This document shows positions 16,815-26,240 of a stretch of 64,000 nt of DNA, in pieces. The stretch's first letter is position 1. Every line of letters starts with the position of its first letter. The notes beneath the pieces are model-generated. The model searched no databases. It was not told the DNA's origin and saw only the letters and a program-made list of their open reading frames with translations. This DNA comes from Terriglobus sp. TAA 43 (GTDB lineage Bacteria; Acidobacteriota; Terriglobia; Terriglobales; Acidobacteriaceae). Both the position numbers and the translations under genes were made by a program. The stretch lies in contig NZ_JUGR01000001.1 in assembly GCF_000800015.1 (NCBI RefSeq), positions 992,001 to 1,056,000 on the forward strand, read 5' to 3'.

Positions 16815-17597
16815 TTGGAAGCAGCAATCGCAGTCGCCGCCATTCAGGCCATCGCCATCGCCGCGGCCCTGTGGCTCAGCGCGCGCCATCGACTGCTCGA
16901 TCGCGGCCTGCCTTACCTCGTCTCGCTAGCGGTCGGCGTTCTTCTTGCGACAGCATTGCTACACATCCTTCCGGACTCCATTGCGACGCTCGGGAACACG
17001 CCCGCGCTCTGGCTCGTCTTCGCAGGAACGCTCTTCGCCATGTTCTGCTTCGAGCGCATCTTCGCCACGCTCACAGGCCACCCGGTAGAAACACCCGCCG
17101 CAGGCGAATCCGATTGCGGCCCGCACCATCACCACGGCTCGCGCCCGCTCTCACTCATCTTCGGCGGCACACTCCACAGCTTCGTCGATGGCGTAGCCGT
17201 CGCCGCTGCCTTCCACACCGGCCGACGCATCGGCTGGCTCACCGCCGTCGCCATCACCTTGCATGAAGTCCCGCATCGCATGGGCGACTACGCCTTGCTC
17301 ACGCACCTCAAGGTAGGCCGAGGCCGCGCCATCCGCCTCATCACCATCGTTGGCATCGCAGCCCTGCTCGGCGTAGCGCTCGTCCTCGCGGCAGGCCATC
17401 TGCAGCTGGGCGGAGCAGTCTCCGCAACAGACTGGCTACTCCCCATCAGCGCCGCCAGCTTCGTCTACATCGCCATGGTCAACCTCATGCCGGAACTCGC
17501 CAGCGAAGCCACCCTCAGCGGCGTCCTCCTGCAACTCCTCAGCATGCTCGGCGGAGCCACTCTCGTGGCCCTCATCATCCGCCTCCCCGGCGCCTGA
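16815..17597 (+). CDS. ZIP-family divalent metal transporter
   Basis: Inner-membrane importer of zinc or related divalent metals, 260 aa with about eight hydrophobic helices. TTG start at 16815 with AAGGAAAG about 5 bp upstream. The metal path is visible: LHILPDSI in an early helix, HSFVDGVAVAAAF (helix 4) and the diagnostic HEVPHRMGDY (helix 5). A short His-rich loop (GPHHHHGS) lies between helices 3 and 4, as in other ZIP proteins. The gap after pabBC is 108 bp with a dyad that might regulate it. Convergent with the cupredoxin gene, 25 bp apart. Confidence 0.88.
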   Translation: MEAAIAVAAIQAIAIAAALWLSARHRLLDRGLPYLVSLAVGVLLATALLHILPDSIATLGNTPALWLVFAGTLFAMFCFERIFATLTGHPVETPAAGESDCGPHHHHGSRPLSLIFGGTLHSFVDGVAVAAAFHTGRRIGWLTAVAITLHEVPHRMGDYALLTHLKVGRGRAIRLITIVGIAALLGVALVLAAGHLQLGGAVSATDWLLPISAASFVYIAMVNLMPELASEATLSGVLLQLLSMLGGATLVALIIRLPGA

Positions 17598-17622
17598 TCC
17601 ATAGCCACTCGCAGAATCTGCT

Positions 17623-17994
17623 TCACTTATCTGTCGGCTTCTTCGGACGAACAATCAAAGTCCCAGCCATGTTGGGATGAAGCGTACACAGGTAGTGAAA
17701 AGTGCCGGGTGTTTTCGCCACCAGCTTCCATGAAGCGCCAGGGGCAAGCGTGCCAGAGTCAAAAGCGCCACCCTGGTCGGTCACAGTATGCGGAACAATG
17801 TCGCTATTCACCCAAACGACCGTGTCGTCCACGTCAACTGAGGTGGAAAGCGCCTGGAACGCGAAGCGATTGATTTCCACTCGATGCGTCGCGTGCGGTT
17901 CCACAGCAGCGGGCTGAGCGCGAAGCTCCGCCGCCATGGAACCAGCTCGCAGACAAAGCAGGAGTGAAGCAAGCAGAGAAACATGCTGTCGCAT
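17623..17994 (-). CDS. Secreted plastocyanin/azurin-like cupredoxin
   Basis: Small exported blue-copper-type protein, 123 aa: signal peptide about 1-27 and one cupredoxin beta-sandwich. Type 1 copper ligands are visible: His in IVPHTV, then Cys, His and Met in CTLHPNM. Expected role is periplasmic electron transfer or copper handling. It lies 10 bp downstream of the DUF4142 gene on the same strand and is almost certainly its operon partner. Both are divergent from an ECF sigma factor, which may control them. Confidence 0.88.
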   Translation of the reverse strand: MRQHVSLLASLLLCLRAGSMAAELRAQPAAVEPHATHRVEINRFAFQALSTSVDVDDTVVWVNSDIVPHTVTDQGGAFDSGTLAPGASWKLVAKTPGTFHYLCTLHPNMAGTLIVRPKKPTDK

Positions 17995-18004
17995 AAGAAT
18001 TGCC

Positions 18005-18529
18005 TTAGTGCAGCGAGGTCTGGATCATCTGCGCGTGCTTCAGATGTCCTTGAAAAGCGGGCGCTGCGCCCACAAGCGCATTCTTTAGTTCTGCATTCTG
18101 CGCATTCGGAATCAGCACGTTGCTGACGGCATCAATCACCGCCTGGTGATACGCCACTTCGTTGTCGATATAGGCCTTGTCGTACGCATCACCATGAAGC
18201 GTTTTCAAACGTGCAGCCGTAGTCGCGGCCTGGCTCTTCAGCGAAGCTGCGGTTGGGCTGGGTGCCGGTACAACATGCAGCTTCGCGCCTAATTCTTTGA
18301 CTGACTTCTGCAAAGCAGAATGATCCGTCACCATCTGTTGTGCGAACGCCTTCACCTCAGGGCTATGAGCCTTCGCCAGCGCAGCATTCCCGGCATCAAT
18401 GTCAATCTGGTTGGCCGCCAGAACAATGCCAACAATCTGTGGATCGGTAGGAGCCTGCGCACGCGCCGATGCTCCCAGTGTTGCCGTAACTCCCGCAAGC
18501 ACGCCTGCTAGAACGATACGTACTGTCAT
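18005..18529 (-). CDS. Exported DUF4142 family protein
   Basis: 174-aa periplasmic helical-bundle protein. Start at 18529 (MTVRIVLAG) is favoured over an in-frame ATG at 18601, because GGAGAG lies 7 bp upstream and a proper signal peptide (to about ARAQA) follows. The mature part matches DUF4142, a ferritin-like helical family: ANQIDIDAGNAALAKAHSPEVKAF split by QQMVTDHSALQK, then DKAYIDNEVAYHQAVID. Function is not established; members are often linked to stress genes and copper proteins. First gene of a two-gene unit with the cupredoxin. Confidence 0.85.
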   Translation of the reverse strand: MTVRIVLAGVLAGVTATLGASARAQAPTDPQIVGIVLAANQIDIDAGNAALAKAHSPEVKAFAQQMVTDHSALQKSVKELGAKLHVVPAPSPTAASLKSQAATTAARLKTLHGDAYDKAYIDNEVAYHQAVIDAVSNVLIPNAQNAELKNALVGAAPAFQGHLKHAQMIQTSLH

Positions 18530-18547
18530 AACCACTCTCCCCGGCAA

Positions 18548-18618
18548 AATAAATTCTTGCCGCTGTCCTGATGAGTCGCGAAGAGCGCATCGGTTACGCA
18601 TTATCGAAAGAATTTATT
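18548..18618. promoter_or_regulatory. Divergent control region: 11-bp inverted repeat and GTAACC motifs
   Basis: AATAAATTCTT (18548-18558) is repeated inverted as AAGAATTTATT (18608-18618). GTAACC, like the -35 of some ECF promoters, occurs facing each gene: minus strand at 18597-18592 and plus strand at 18634-18639, the latter followed by CGTTA after 18 bp. A clear -10 is missing on the minus side. Confidence 0.35.
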
Positions 18619-18682
18619 TCTTCCTCTCTGGATGTAACCTTTCCTCACCTCGTCCATCGTTAGGGATAGGGAGCATGTTCGA

Positions 18683-19351
18683 ATGACGCCGGCAACACCC
18701 GTTTCATTGCTCGCAAACATTTCCATCAGCGACGAAGAGGTTGTAACTCGCGTGCTGGCGGGTGAAACCGCGCTCTTTGAGATCCTGATGCGCCGCCACA
18801 ATCAAAGGGTCTATCGCATCGTGCGCGGTATCGTGCGCAATGACACGCAGTCAGAAGACATCATGCAGGATGCCTACGTCCGGGCCTACGAGCACCTCTC
18901 CCAGTACCGTGGGCAAGCTGCCTTTGGTGCATGGTTAACGCGCATTGCTGTGAACGAAGCACTCGGACGACTCAGAGGCGTAACTCGATTCGAGGAACTC
19001 AACGAAGGAGACGACAGCATGGATCGATTTCCTGCCTCCCAGCCCACGCCAGAGCAGGCGGCGATCCACGCGGAAATGCTTCGCTTGCTGGAAACCCTTG
19101 TCGACGCGTTGCCCGACGGAAATCGCGTCGTCTTCATGATGAGAGAAGTCGAAGGCATGGATACGACCGAAACTGCCCACGCACTGTCCATCACAGAAGA
19201 CAACGTCAAAGTCCGCTTGCATCGTGCTCGTGCGGCTCTGCGTCAGGGACTGTCTGACCTTGCAGACAATCGTGTCCGCAGCGCATTCCAGTTCCACGCC
19301 ACGCGTTGCGACCGCGTTGTTCATGGCGTTTTCGAACGATTGGCGAACTAA
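18683..19351 (+). CDS. ECF-type RNA polymerase sigma factor
   Basis: 222-aa sigma-70 family factor of the extracytoplasmic-function group. Region 2 (about 20-95) has ALFEILMRRHNQRVYRIV and the core-binding DIMQDAYVRAYEHL; region 4 (about 125-190) has LPDGNRVVFMMREVEGM and the DNA-recognition helix ITEDNVKVRLHRARAALR. A C-terminal tail with FHATRCDRVVHGVF is a Cys/His signature shared with one sigma subfamily. AGGGAG lies 9 bp before ATG. No zinc-finger anti-sigma gene is adjacent; the tail may itself sense a signal. It probably drives itself and the divergent DUF4142-cupredoxin unit. Confidence 0.9.
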   Translation: MTPATPVSLLANISISDEEVVTRVLAGETALFEILMRRHNQRVYRIVRGIVRNDTQSEDIMQDAYVRAYEHLSQYRGQAAFGAWLTRIAVNEALGRLRGVTRFEELNEGDDSMDRFPASQPTPEQAAIHAEMLRLLETLVDALPDGNRVVFMMREVEGMDTTETAHALSITEDNVKVRLHRARAALRQGLSDLADNRVRSAFQFHATRCDRVVHGVFERLAN

Positions 19352-19471
19352 AACTTCTACTTCAAGCCTCTCAGAACAACTATCGCGCTTTGAGCCGCCA
19401 CCTGTAAAAACCATCAGTTGTTGGTTGAAACAGCGCGCACTAGCGTTTCCGTGAAGGGACGACGGAAACCC

Positions 19472-21805
19472 ATGGCGAAATCGAAGACGCAAGCGAGCGC
19501 AACTCCTGAACCGGCTGCTGTAGGCACCCCCAACATCCTTCCACGACCTGACTTTCATTTCCCCGGCGAGATTGGCCGCACCTATCTCGACTCCGATCCG
19601 GCCAAATTCCCCAAGCCTGTACAAGCTCCGGAAGGCGCTCCAAACATCCTTCTCATCCTCATTGACGATTGCGGCTTCGGTGAATTCAGTACCTTCGGCG
19701 GCGGCATCCCCTCGCCCACCATGGATCGCCTCGCCGGTGAAGGACTGCGCTACAACTGCTTCCACACCACGGCTCTCTGCAGTCCCACGCGCGCCTCCAT
19801 CATCACGGGCCGCAATCATCACGACGCAGCTTTCGCGGGCATCACTGAGATCGCCACCGGCTACGACGGCTACACCTGCATCCTGCCAAAGTCTTGCGGC
19901 ACCATCGGTGAAGTCCTGCGCCAGAACGGCTATATGACCGCATGGATCGGCAAGAATCACAACACGCCGCCATGGGACACCAGCGCCGCCGGGCCATTTG
20001 ATCGCTGGGCCAACGGGCACGGCTTCGATTACTTCTACGGCTTCAACGCCGGAGACATGAATCACTGGGACCCCATCCTGTACGAGAATCGCAATCTCGT
20101 CCCTCGCTCCACCGATCCCGACTACCACCTCACCGTAGACATCGCAGATAAGTCCATCGCTTGGGTTCGACAGGCCACAAGCATTGCGCCAAGCCGCCCC
20201 TTCTTCCTCTACGTCGCACCCGGCGCCACTCACGCTCCGCATCACGCACCCAAAGAGTGGATCGATAAATTCAAAGGCAAGTTCGATGAAGGATGGGATA
20301 AGTACCGCGAACAAACACTCGAACGCCAGAAGAAACTCGGTGTCGTCCCCAAGGACACCAAACTCACCGAACGCTCCAAAGGCCTTCCCGCATGGAGCTC
20401 TCTCAATGCCGATCAGAAACGCCTCTACGCACGCATGATGGAGGTCTTCGCTGGTTACGGCGCTCAGTGCGACTACGAACTAGGCCGCATCGTTGACGCC
20501 GTAAAAGCACTGCCCGGCAGCGACAACACCATCATCATTTACATCGCAGGCGATAACGGAGCCAGCGCCGAAGGCGGCCTCGATGGCTCACTCTGCGAGA
20601 ACCTGTTCTTCAATGGCTTCTCAGAAAAATGGCAGGACAACATCAAGGTCATTGACGAGCTCGGTGGCCCCAAGCACTTCAACCACTTCCCGGCAGCATG
20701 GGCGCACGCCATGAACGCGCCGTTCCAATGGACCAAGCAGGTGGCCAGCCACTTTGGGGGCACGCGCAATCCCATGATCATCTCCTGGCCCGACCGCATC
20801 AAGGATAAAGGCGGTGTGCGCTCGCAATTCACACACGTGATCGACATCGTGCCAACGCTCTATGAGGTCTGCGGAATCACCGCACCACGCGAGCTGAATG
20901 GCGTTGCGCAAAAACCAATCGAAGGTGTCAGCTTCGCCTTCACATTTGAAGATGCAAAGGCTCCAAGCCACCATAAAACGCAATACTTTGAAATCGGCTG
21001 CAATCGTGGTCTCTATCACGATGGTTGGATCGCATCATCACCTTCATTCGTTCCCTGGGAATCGAATCGTCCTAACTGGGATCCTGATACAGCTCCATGG
21101 GAGCTCTATAAGCTCGATGAGGACTTCTCCCAGGCAAACGATCTCGCCAAGAAATACCCTGAAAAGCTGCGCCAACTACAGGATCTGTGGTGGGTAGAAG
21201 CTGCCAAATACAGCGTCCTTCCGCTGGATTGGCGAGCCACAGAGCGGTTCAACTCCGAAGCGATGGGTAGACCCAGCCTGATCGCCGGACGCACCACCAT
21301 GACCTACTACCCCGGCACCATCGGTCTGCCCGACGCGGCATCGCCACCCATGCTCAACAAATCCTGGACGATCACTGCCGACGTGGAACTCACCGGCGAC
21401 AAGACGAACGGCATGGTTGTTACCCACGGAGGACTCGAAGGCGGCTACGGCCTCTACCTTCGCGACAATGTCCCCACCTTTGTCTACAACTTCCTCTCTC
21501 TCGATCGCCCAACCTTCACCGCGAAGGCCCCATTGCCAAAAGGCAAAACAAAGTTGGTCGTTGACTTCGCATACGACGGCGGCGGCATCGGCAAGGGAGG
21601 CAAGATCACCATGTCAGCCAACGGCAAGAAGATCGCCGAAGGCCGTCTTGAAAAGACCGTCCCCATGCAGTTCTCGCTTGGAGAAGGTCTCGACGTCGGC
21701 TGCGACATCGGCTCGCCGGTCGACTTCACCTACGAGTTGCCATTCGTCTTCACCGGCAAGATCGACAAGGTCACCATCGAACTCAAACCCAAGGCAACCG
21801 TTTAG
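19472..21805 (+). CDS. AtsA-type arylsulfatase (first of a tandem pair)
   Basis: Formylglycine-dependent sulfate-ester hydrolase, 777 aa. Metal-binding motif near the start (ILLILIDDCGFGEFSTFGG); the modifiable Cys sits in LCSPTRAS (CxPxR), followed by TGRNHH. The rest has GKNHNTPPW, THAPHHAPKEW, GDNGAS and a C-terminal beta domain (about 620-777). ATG 19472 is preferred over a TTG at 19418: the sister enzyme has the same N-terminal layout. No signal peptide is visible, so it is probably cytoplasmic, as for other large AtsA proteins. A formylglycine-generating enzyme is required but absent from the window. 42 bp before its paralogue, so likely co-transcribed. Confidence 0.92.
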   Translation: MAKSKTQASATPEPAAVGTPNILPRPDFHFPGEIGRTYLDSDPAKFPKPVQAPEGAPNILLILIDDCGFGEFSTFGGGIPSPTMDRLAGEGLRYNCFHTTALCSPTRASIITGRNHHDAAFAGITEIATGYDGYTCILPKSCGTIGEVLRQNGYMTAWIGKNHNTPPWDTSAAGPFDRWANGHGFDYFYGFNAGDMNHWDPILYENRNLVPRSTDPDYHLTVDIADKSIAWVRQATSIAPSRPFFLYVAPGATHAPHHAPKEWIDKFKGKFDEGWDKYREQTLERQKKLGVVPKDTKLTERSKGLPAWSSLNADQKRLYARMMEVFAGYGAQCDYELGRIVDAVKALPGSDNTIIIYIAGDNGASAEGGLDGSLCENLFFNGFSEKWQDNIKVIDELGGPKHFNHFPAAWAHAMNAPFQWTKQVASHFGGTRNPMIISWPDRIKDKGGVRSQFTHVIDIVPTLYEVCGITAPRELNGVAQKPIEGVSFAFTFEDAKAPSHHKTQYFEIGCNRGLYHDGWIASSPSFVPWESNRPNWDPDTAPWELYKLDEDFSQANDLAKKYPEKLRQLQDLWWVEAAKYSVLPLDWRATERFNSEAMGRPSLIAGRTTMTYYPGTIGLPDAASPPMLNKSWTITADVELTGDKTNGMVVTHGGLEGGYGLYLRDNVPTFVYNFLSLDRPTFTAKAPLPKGKTKLVVDFAYDGGGIGKGGKITMSANGKKIAEGRLEKTVPMQFSLGEGLDVGCDIGSPVDFTYELPFVFTGKIDKVTIELKPKATV

Positions 21806-21847
21806 AAATCAAGCGGCGATTCAGTCCAAACGAAAGGGATCTTAGTC

Positions 21848-24244
21848 ATGGCAGTTGCCAAGAAAAAAAGCGTCGCCCGTAAACGCACCGCAACGAAGGA
21901 TCAGGTCGACCGGTCCTCTCTTCCCTTACCTGAATCGAAGTTCAAAGGCGTTGTCGCCAAGACCTATGTCAACTCCATACCGGATTGGCCGCAGGTACCT
22001 AAGCCACCGGATGGCGCGCCTAACGTGCTCGTCATCCTTCTTGACGACGTAGGCTTTGGCCAGGTCAGCACATTCGGCGGTCCGGTTCCTACGCCTTCAC
22101 TCGACAGGCTGGCCTCTCGTGGTCTTCGCTACAACCGCTTCCACACAACCGCCATCTGCGGACCATCACGCGCTGCACTCCTCACAGGGCGCAACCATCA
22201 CAACTGCGGCGTCGGTTTTCTCGCAGAGTGGGCTACGGGCTTTCCCAGCTACAACAACATGATCCCGAAGAGCACTGCCACAGTAGGCGCACTCCTCAAG
22301 GGCAACGGCTATAACACCGGCTGGTTCGGCAAGAATCACAACACCCCCGACTGGGAGAGTAGCGTCGCCGGACCATTCGATCGCTGGCCCACCGGCATGG
22401 GGTTCGATTACTTCTATGGCTTCATCGGCGGCGAAACGAATCAGTACTACCCCGTGCTGTTCGAAAACACAGTCGCCGTAGAACCGGGCAAGTCACCCGA
22501 AGAGGGCTATCACTTCCTCACCGACATGACGGACCGCGCTATCAACTGGATCCACTACGGAAAATCAGTCGCACCGCAGAAGCCATTCTTCTGCTATTTC
22601 GCACCCGGCGCCGCCCACGCACCACATCACTCGCCCAAAGAGTGGAAGGCCAAGTTCAAAGGCAAGTTCGACGCGGGCTGGGACGCAGTGCGCGAAGCAA
22701 CGTATAAACGCCAACTCAAACTAGGCGTCATCCCGCCCGATACCGAACTCACCCCGCGCCCCGAGTGGGTCGAGCCATGGGATTCGCTCTCCAAAAACGA
22801 GAAGAAACTCTACGCCGCATTCATGGAAAACTACGCCGGTTACCTCTCCTTCACTGATCACGAGTGCGGACGATTGCTCAAGGCAGTGCAGGAATTACCG
22901 GATGCCGATAACACGCTGATCTTCTTCATCGTGGGTGATAACGGCGCCAGCTCAGAAGGCGGCTTCTCCGGAACCGTGAATGAGGTGATGAACCTCAACG
23001 GCATACCTTCCAGCCTTCAAGAGAACATGAAAATCCTCAAAGACATCGGTGGCCCCGACACCGAACCGCACTATCCGCTCGGATGGGCATGGTCTGGCAA
23101 CGCACCATTCCAGTGGGTGAAACAGGTCGCATCGCACTTGGGTGGATCGCGCAACCCAATGGTCGTAGCGTGGCCAGCAAAGATCAAAGACCACGGAGGA
23201 GTACGAACCCAGTTCACACACCTCATCGACGTGGTGCCAACGATTCTCAATGTAGCTGGCATCCCTCAACCCAAATCAGTCGATGGCGTAAAACAGAAAC
23301 CAATGGACGGTGTTTCCATCGCGTCCACCTTCGCTAGCCCAGACGCGAAGCCCGTGCGCGAACGCCAGTACTTCGAAATCTTCACCAACCGCGCCATCTA
23401 CGACAAAGGATGGATCGCCTGCGCGCAACACACGCTGCCATGGCGACAGGACGTAGCGCCGGGTCATTGGGAGAAGGATCGCTGGGAACTCTACAACCTC
23501 GACGAAGATTACAGCGAAGCCAACGACCTCGCAGCCCGATATCCCGCAAGGCTCGCGAAGATGAAGAAAATCTTCGACGAAGAGGCCCGCAAGAACCATG
23601 TCTATCCGTTCGACGATCGCGGTGCAGAGCGCCTGTCTGTTCCCAAGCCCTCGCCCGGCGGCGCCGATCCAAACCGAACAAAGTTCACTTATTACGCCAA
23701 CGCATCGCGTCTTCCTGAAACGGCTGCGCCCAACACGAAGAATCGCTCCCATCGCATCACTGCTGTCATCGAGATGCCAGCAAGAGGCGGCGAAGGTGTC
23801 ATCGTAGCGGAAGGCGGTAAATCAGCGGGCTTCGCGCTGTATGTACAAAAGGGCAGGCTCGTCTACCACTACAACTACTTCGAGCGAGTACGAACCAATC
23901 TCGTATCAAGTATTCCACTGCCAGTTGGCAAATCCACGGTCACCATGGAGTTCGCTTATGACGGAGGCGGTCTCGGCAAAGGCGGCGAAGTAACGATTGC
24001 CATCAACAAGAAAGTCGTCGGCAAAACGCGCATTGAGAACACGGTAGCTGGCCGCTTCGGTATCGACACATTCGGTGTCGGCTCCGACACCGGCTCACCG
24101 GTGACAGATACCTATAAACCGCCATACCCCTTCACTGGCAAAATCGACCGTGTCGACATTCAGTTGGGACCCATGAAGCTCAGCCCAGCCGACGAAACCA
24201 AACTGCACGAAATGCACACGGCATTCGCCGGATCACACGAATAA
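21848..24244 (+). CDS. AtsA-type arylsulfatase (second of a tandem pair)
   Basis: 798-aa paralogue of the preceding gene, aligned along its whole length. Active-site Cys in ICGPSRAALLTG (CxPxR); metal-site VILLDDVGFGQVSTFGG; GKNHNTPDW, HAPHHSPKEW, GDNGAS, and the same C-terminal beta domain with EFAYDGGGLGKGG. The N-terminus (about 1-25) is Lys/Arg-rich and not a signal peptide. AAAGGGA lies about 6 bp before the ATG. Differences around the active site (CGPSR versus CSPTR) suggest different substrates. The pair is followed by a hairpin and a convergent LysR gene. Confidence 0.92.
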   Translation: MAVAKKKSVARKRTATKDQVDRSSLPLPESKFKGVVAKTYVNSIPDWPQVPKPPDGAPNVLVILLDDVGFGQVSTFGGPVPTPSLDRLASRGLRYNRFHTTAICGPSRAALLTGRNHHNCGVGFLAEWATGFPSYNNMIPKSTATVGALLKGNGYNTGWFGKNHNTPDWESSVAGPFDRWPTGMGFDYFYGFIGGETNQYYPVLFENTVAVEPGKSPEEGYHFLTDMTDRAINWIHYGKSVAPQKPFFCYFAPGAAHAPHHSPKEWKAKFKGKFDAGWDAVREATYKRQLKLGVIPPDTELTPRPEWVEPWDSLSKNEKKLYAAFMENYAGYLSFTDHECGRLLKAVQELPDADNTLIFFIVGDNGASSEGGFSGTVNEVMNLNGIPSSLQENMKILKDIGGPDTEPHYPLGWAWSGNAPFQWVKQVASHLGGSRNPMVVAWPAKIKDHGGVRTQFTHLIDVVPTILNVAGIPQPKSVDGVKQKPMDGVSIASTFASPDAKPVRERQYFEIFTNRAIYDKGWIACAQHTLPWRQDVAPGHWEKDRWELYNLDEDYSEANDLAARYPARLAKMKKIFDEEARKNHVYPFDDRGAERLSVPKPSPGGADPNRTKFTYYANASRLPETAAPNTKNRSHRITAVIEMPARGGEGVIVAEGGKSAGFALYVQKGRLVYHYNYFERVRTNLVSSIPLPVGKSTVTMEFAYDGGGLGKGGEVTIAINKKVVGKTRIENTVAGRFGIDTFGVGSDTGSPVTDTYKPPYPFTGKIDRVDIQLGPMKLSPADETKLHEMHTAFAGSHE

Positions 24245-24250
24245 ACACAC

Positions 24251-24293
24251 GAGCGGTTCTTGGGAGAAGAACGAACAATTCCCTGAACCGCTC
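24251..24293 (+). terminator. Stem-loop after the sulfatase pair
   Basis: GAGCGGTTC (24251-24259) pairs with GAACCGCTC (24285-24293), with an inner GGGA/TCCC. No T run, so termination is uncertain. Confidence 0.4.
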
Positions 24294-24319
24294 ACCCCCG
24301 CCTCACCATCGCCTGATCA

Positions 24320-25252
24320 TTACCTGTCGACTCTGGCCTGCGCTGCGACGTCGGCCGTTAGTTCATTCAAGCGCGACAGGAACACTTTCAGAATGGGAGA
24401 CGGATTCGCTTTGCGATAACCGATCGAAAGATCGATTTTGGGGCCGCTTCCCTCCAGCGGGCGAGTCGTCACCGCATCAGGAAGAAAGGTCTTCGCATAC
24501 ACGGGCAGCAGAGCAATGCCACGGGTCGACGCAATCAGCGACACCACGCCACCCAGATTGTCGACCTCATGGCTGGGCCGTATCTCCATGTCATTCTCAT
24601 GCATGAATCGATCAATCGCGCGACGTAGAGCAGGCTGTTTGCCTGAGATGCTGAGAGCGGTCCCGGAAACACTGATAAATGTTTGATTCGCAATATCCGC
24701 GAGACTGACCGCGCTCTTGGCCGCAAGAGGATGATCTGCAGGTAGAAAAACTTCGAATGGCTCATCCACCAAAGTTCTGAAAGCCAGGTCATCGCTGCCG
24801 TCTTCTCTGCGTAGAAACGCCACGTCAATCCCGCCGTGTAAAAGAGCGGTGGCAAGCTGTGGAGAGTTCTGTGTCGAAATCACGATATGAATATTCGGCA
24901 GATCATCCCGAAGAAGCCTGAGCGCACCCGGTAACCACGTGGTGTCATGGCCAATCATGAATCCCAAAGCAAACGACGGCTTCGTCGGATAGGCAATTTG
25001 CCGCGCCGATTGCACCGCGACTTCAGCCTGCGAAAGCATTACGCGCGCATGGTCCAGAAACACTCGGCCCGCCGGAGTTAGCTCAACGCCCTTCGATCCT
25101 CTTACAAAAAGCGAAGCGCCGACCTCCTCTTCCAGGTCACGAATCTGGCGGCTAAGCGAAGGCTGTGTTGTGTTCAGCTTGTTTTCGGCTGCCAGCTTCA
25201 GACTTCGCGCTTCTGCCACCGCAACGAAGTATCGGAGATGTCTCAGTTCCAA
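24320..25252 (-). CDS. LysR-family transcriptional regulator
   Basis: 310-aa regulator: winged helix-turn-helix (about 3-62, LRHLRYFVAVAEARSLKLAA and LNTTQPSLSRQIRDLE), then a two-lobed effector-binding domain (about 90-300). A TTG at 25252 is proposed as start, because it gives the typical MELRHLRYF opening and has AGAGGTGG just upstream; an ATG 24 bp further up (25276) is the alternative. It is divergent from the first SDR gene, 181 bp apart, the usual layout for a LysR protein controlling a neighbour. It may also respond to a metabolite of the sulfatase or SDR reactions. Confidence 0.9.
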   Translation of the reverse strand: MELRHLRYFVAVAEARSLKLAAENKLNTTQPSLSRQIRDLEEEVGASLFVRGSKGVELTPAGRVFLDHARVMLSQAEVAVQSARQIAYPTKPSFALGFMIGHDTTWLPGALRLLRDDLPNIHIVISTQNSPQLATALLHGGIDVAFLRREDGSDDLAFRTLVDEPFEVFLPADHPLAAKSAVSLADIANQTFISVSGTALSISGKQPALRRAIDRFMHENDMEIRPSHEVDNLGGVVSLIASTRGIALLPVYAKTFLPDAVTTRPLEGSGPKIDLSIGYRKANPSPILKVFLSRLNELTADVAAQARVDR

Positions 25253-25433
25253 GTGCCACCTCTGCACAAAAAGCATAGCCCCTCAGCCTACAAAGCAATT
25301 CCTCTGGCGACGTTTCGGCGCTATTTTTGCAAAACAGGTCCTTGGATAATGGCGGTCTTGCCCCTGAAACTCAGGGTCTCTCGCTTTCTCCTGATCTTGA
25401 AGGACATCACGGGTTATCAGAAAGGTAAGGAAC

Positions 25434-26177
25434 ATGCCTCATTCTCTTGAAGGAAAGATCGCGCTGGTCACAGGCGGATCACGCGGCATCGGCGCTGCAA
25501 TTGCCAAACGTCTCGCTTCCGATGGAGCCAGCGTAGCCATCACCTACGCAAAGGACGCGAACGCGGCTGCTGTCGTGGTCAAAGCGATTCAGGACGCAGG
25601 CGGAAAGGCCATCGCAATTCAGGCAGACGCAGTCAATCCCGAAGCAAGCGTGGCAGCGGTTGAAAAAGCAGTAAGCGAACTCGGCAAGCTCGACATCCTC
25701 GTCAACAACGCCGGCACGGCAATCCCGAAGCCATTCGAAGAGACATCGCTGGAAGAGATGGAACATGTCATCAACCTCAATATCCGCGGCGTCTTCGTCA
25801 CCACCCAGGCAGCATTGAAACGCATGAATGACAACGGCCGCATCATCATGGTCGGCTCGTGTGTCGGAGAGCGAAACCTCACGCCTGGGCTGGCTGCGTA
25901 TGCAGCAACAAAGGGCGCCGTGAAAATGTTCGCGCAAAGCTTATCGCGAGAGGTTGGTACGCGCGGTATCACCGTCAACAACGTGCAGCCCGGCCCCATC
26001 GACACCGATCTCAATCCCGCAGATGGCGACTGGGCAACACCTCAGATCGCTGTCACAGGTCTCAAGCGCTACGGACATGTGGACGAGGTCGCAGCTCTCG
26101 TCGCATTTGTCGCCAGTTCGGAATCGTCCTACATCACCGGAGCGAATTTGACCGTAGATGGTGGTACCAACGCTTAG
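25434..26177 (+). CDS. SDR-family oxidoreductase (FabG-like)
   Basis: 247-aa NAD(P)-dependent classical short-chain dehydrogenase. Cofactor loop TGGSRGIGAAIAKRL at the N-terminus, NNAG at about residue 89, catalytic Ser in MVGSCVGE, YAATKGAVK (YxxxK) and PGPIDTDL near the C-terminal third. AAGGTAAGGA lies upstream of the ATG. Resemblance to 3-oxoacyl-ACP reductases is general and does not prove fatty-acid synthesis; the setting beside a LysR gene suggests a catabolic or detoxifying role. A second SDR follows after 63 bp. Confidence 0.9.
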   Translation: MPHSLEGKIALVTGGSRGIGAAIAKRLASDGASVAITYAKDANAAAVVVKAIQDAGGKAIAIQADAVNPEASVAAVEKAVSELGKLDILVNNAGTAIPKPFEETSLEEMEHVINLNIRGVFVTTQAALKRMNDNGRIIMVGSCVGERNLTPGLAAYAATKGAVKMFAQSLSREVGTRGITVNNVQPGPIDTDLNPADGDWATPQIAVTGLKRYGHVDEVAALVAFVASSESSYITGANLTVDGGTNA

Positions 26178-26240
26178 TAAACAGCGGCCTCATCAGGCAT
26201 CGAGTCTGGAGGCCGCTGAACTGTTTCAACGGAATCGCAA

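Noticed and set aside
18935-20314. 459-codon minus-strand frame over the sigma factor and sulfatase
   Set aside because: Spans two well-supported plus-strand genes and has no start signal or family pattern.
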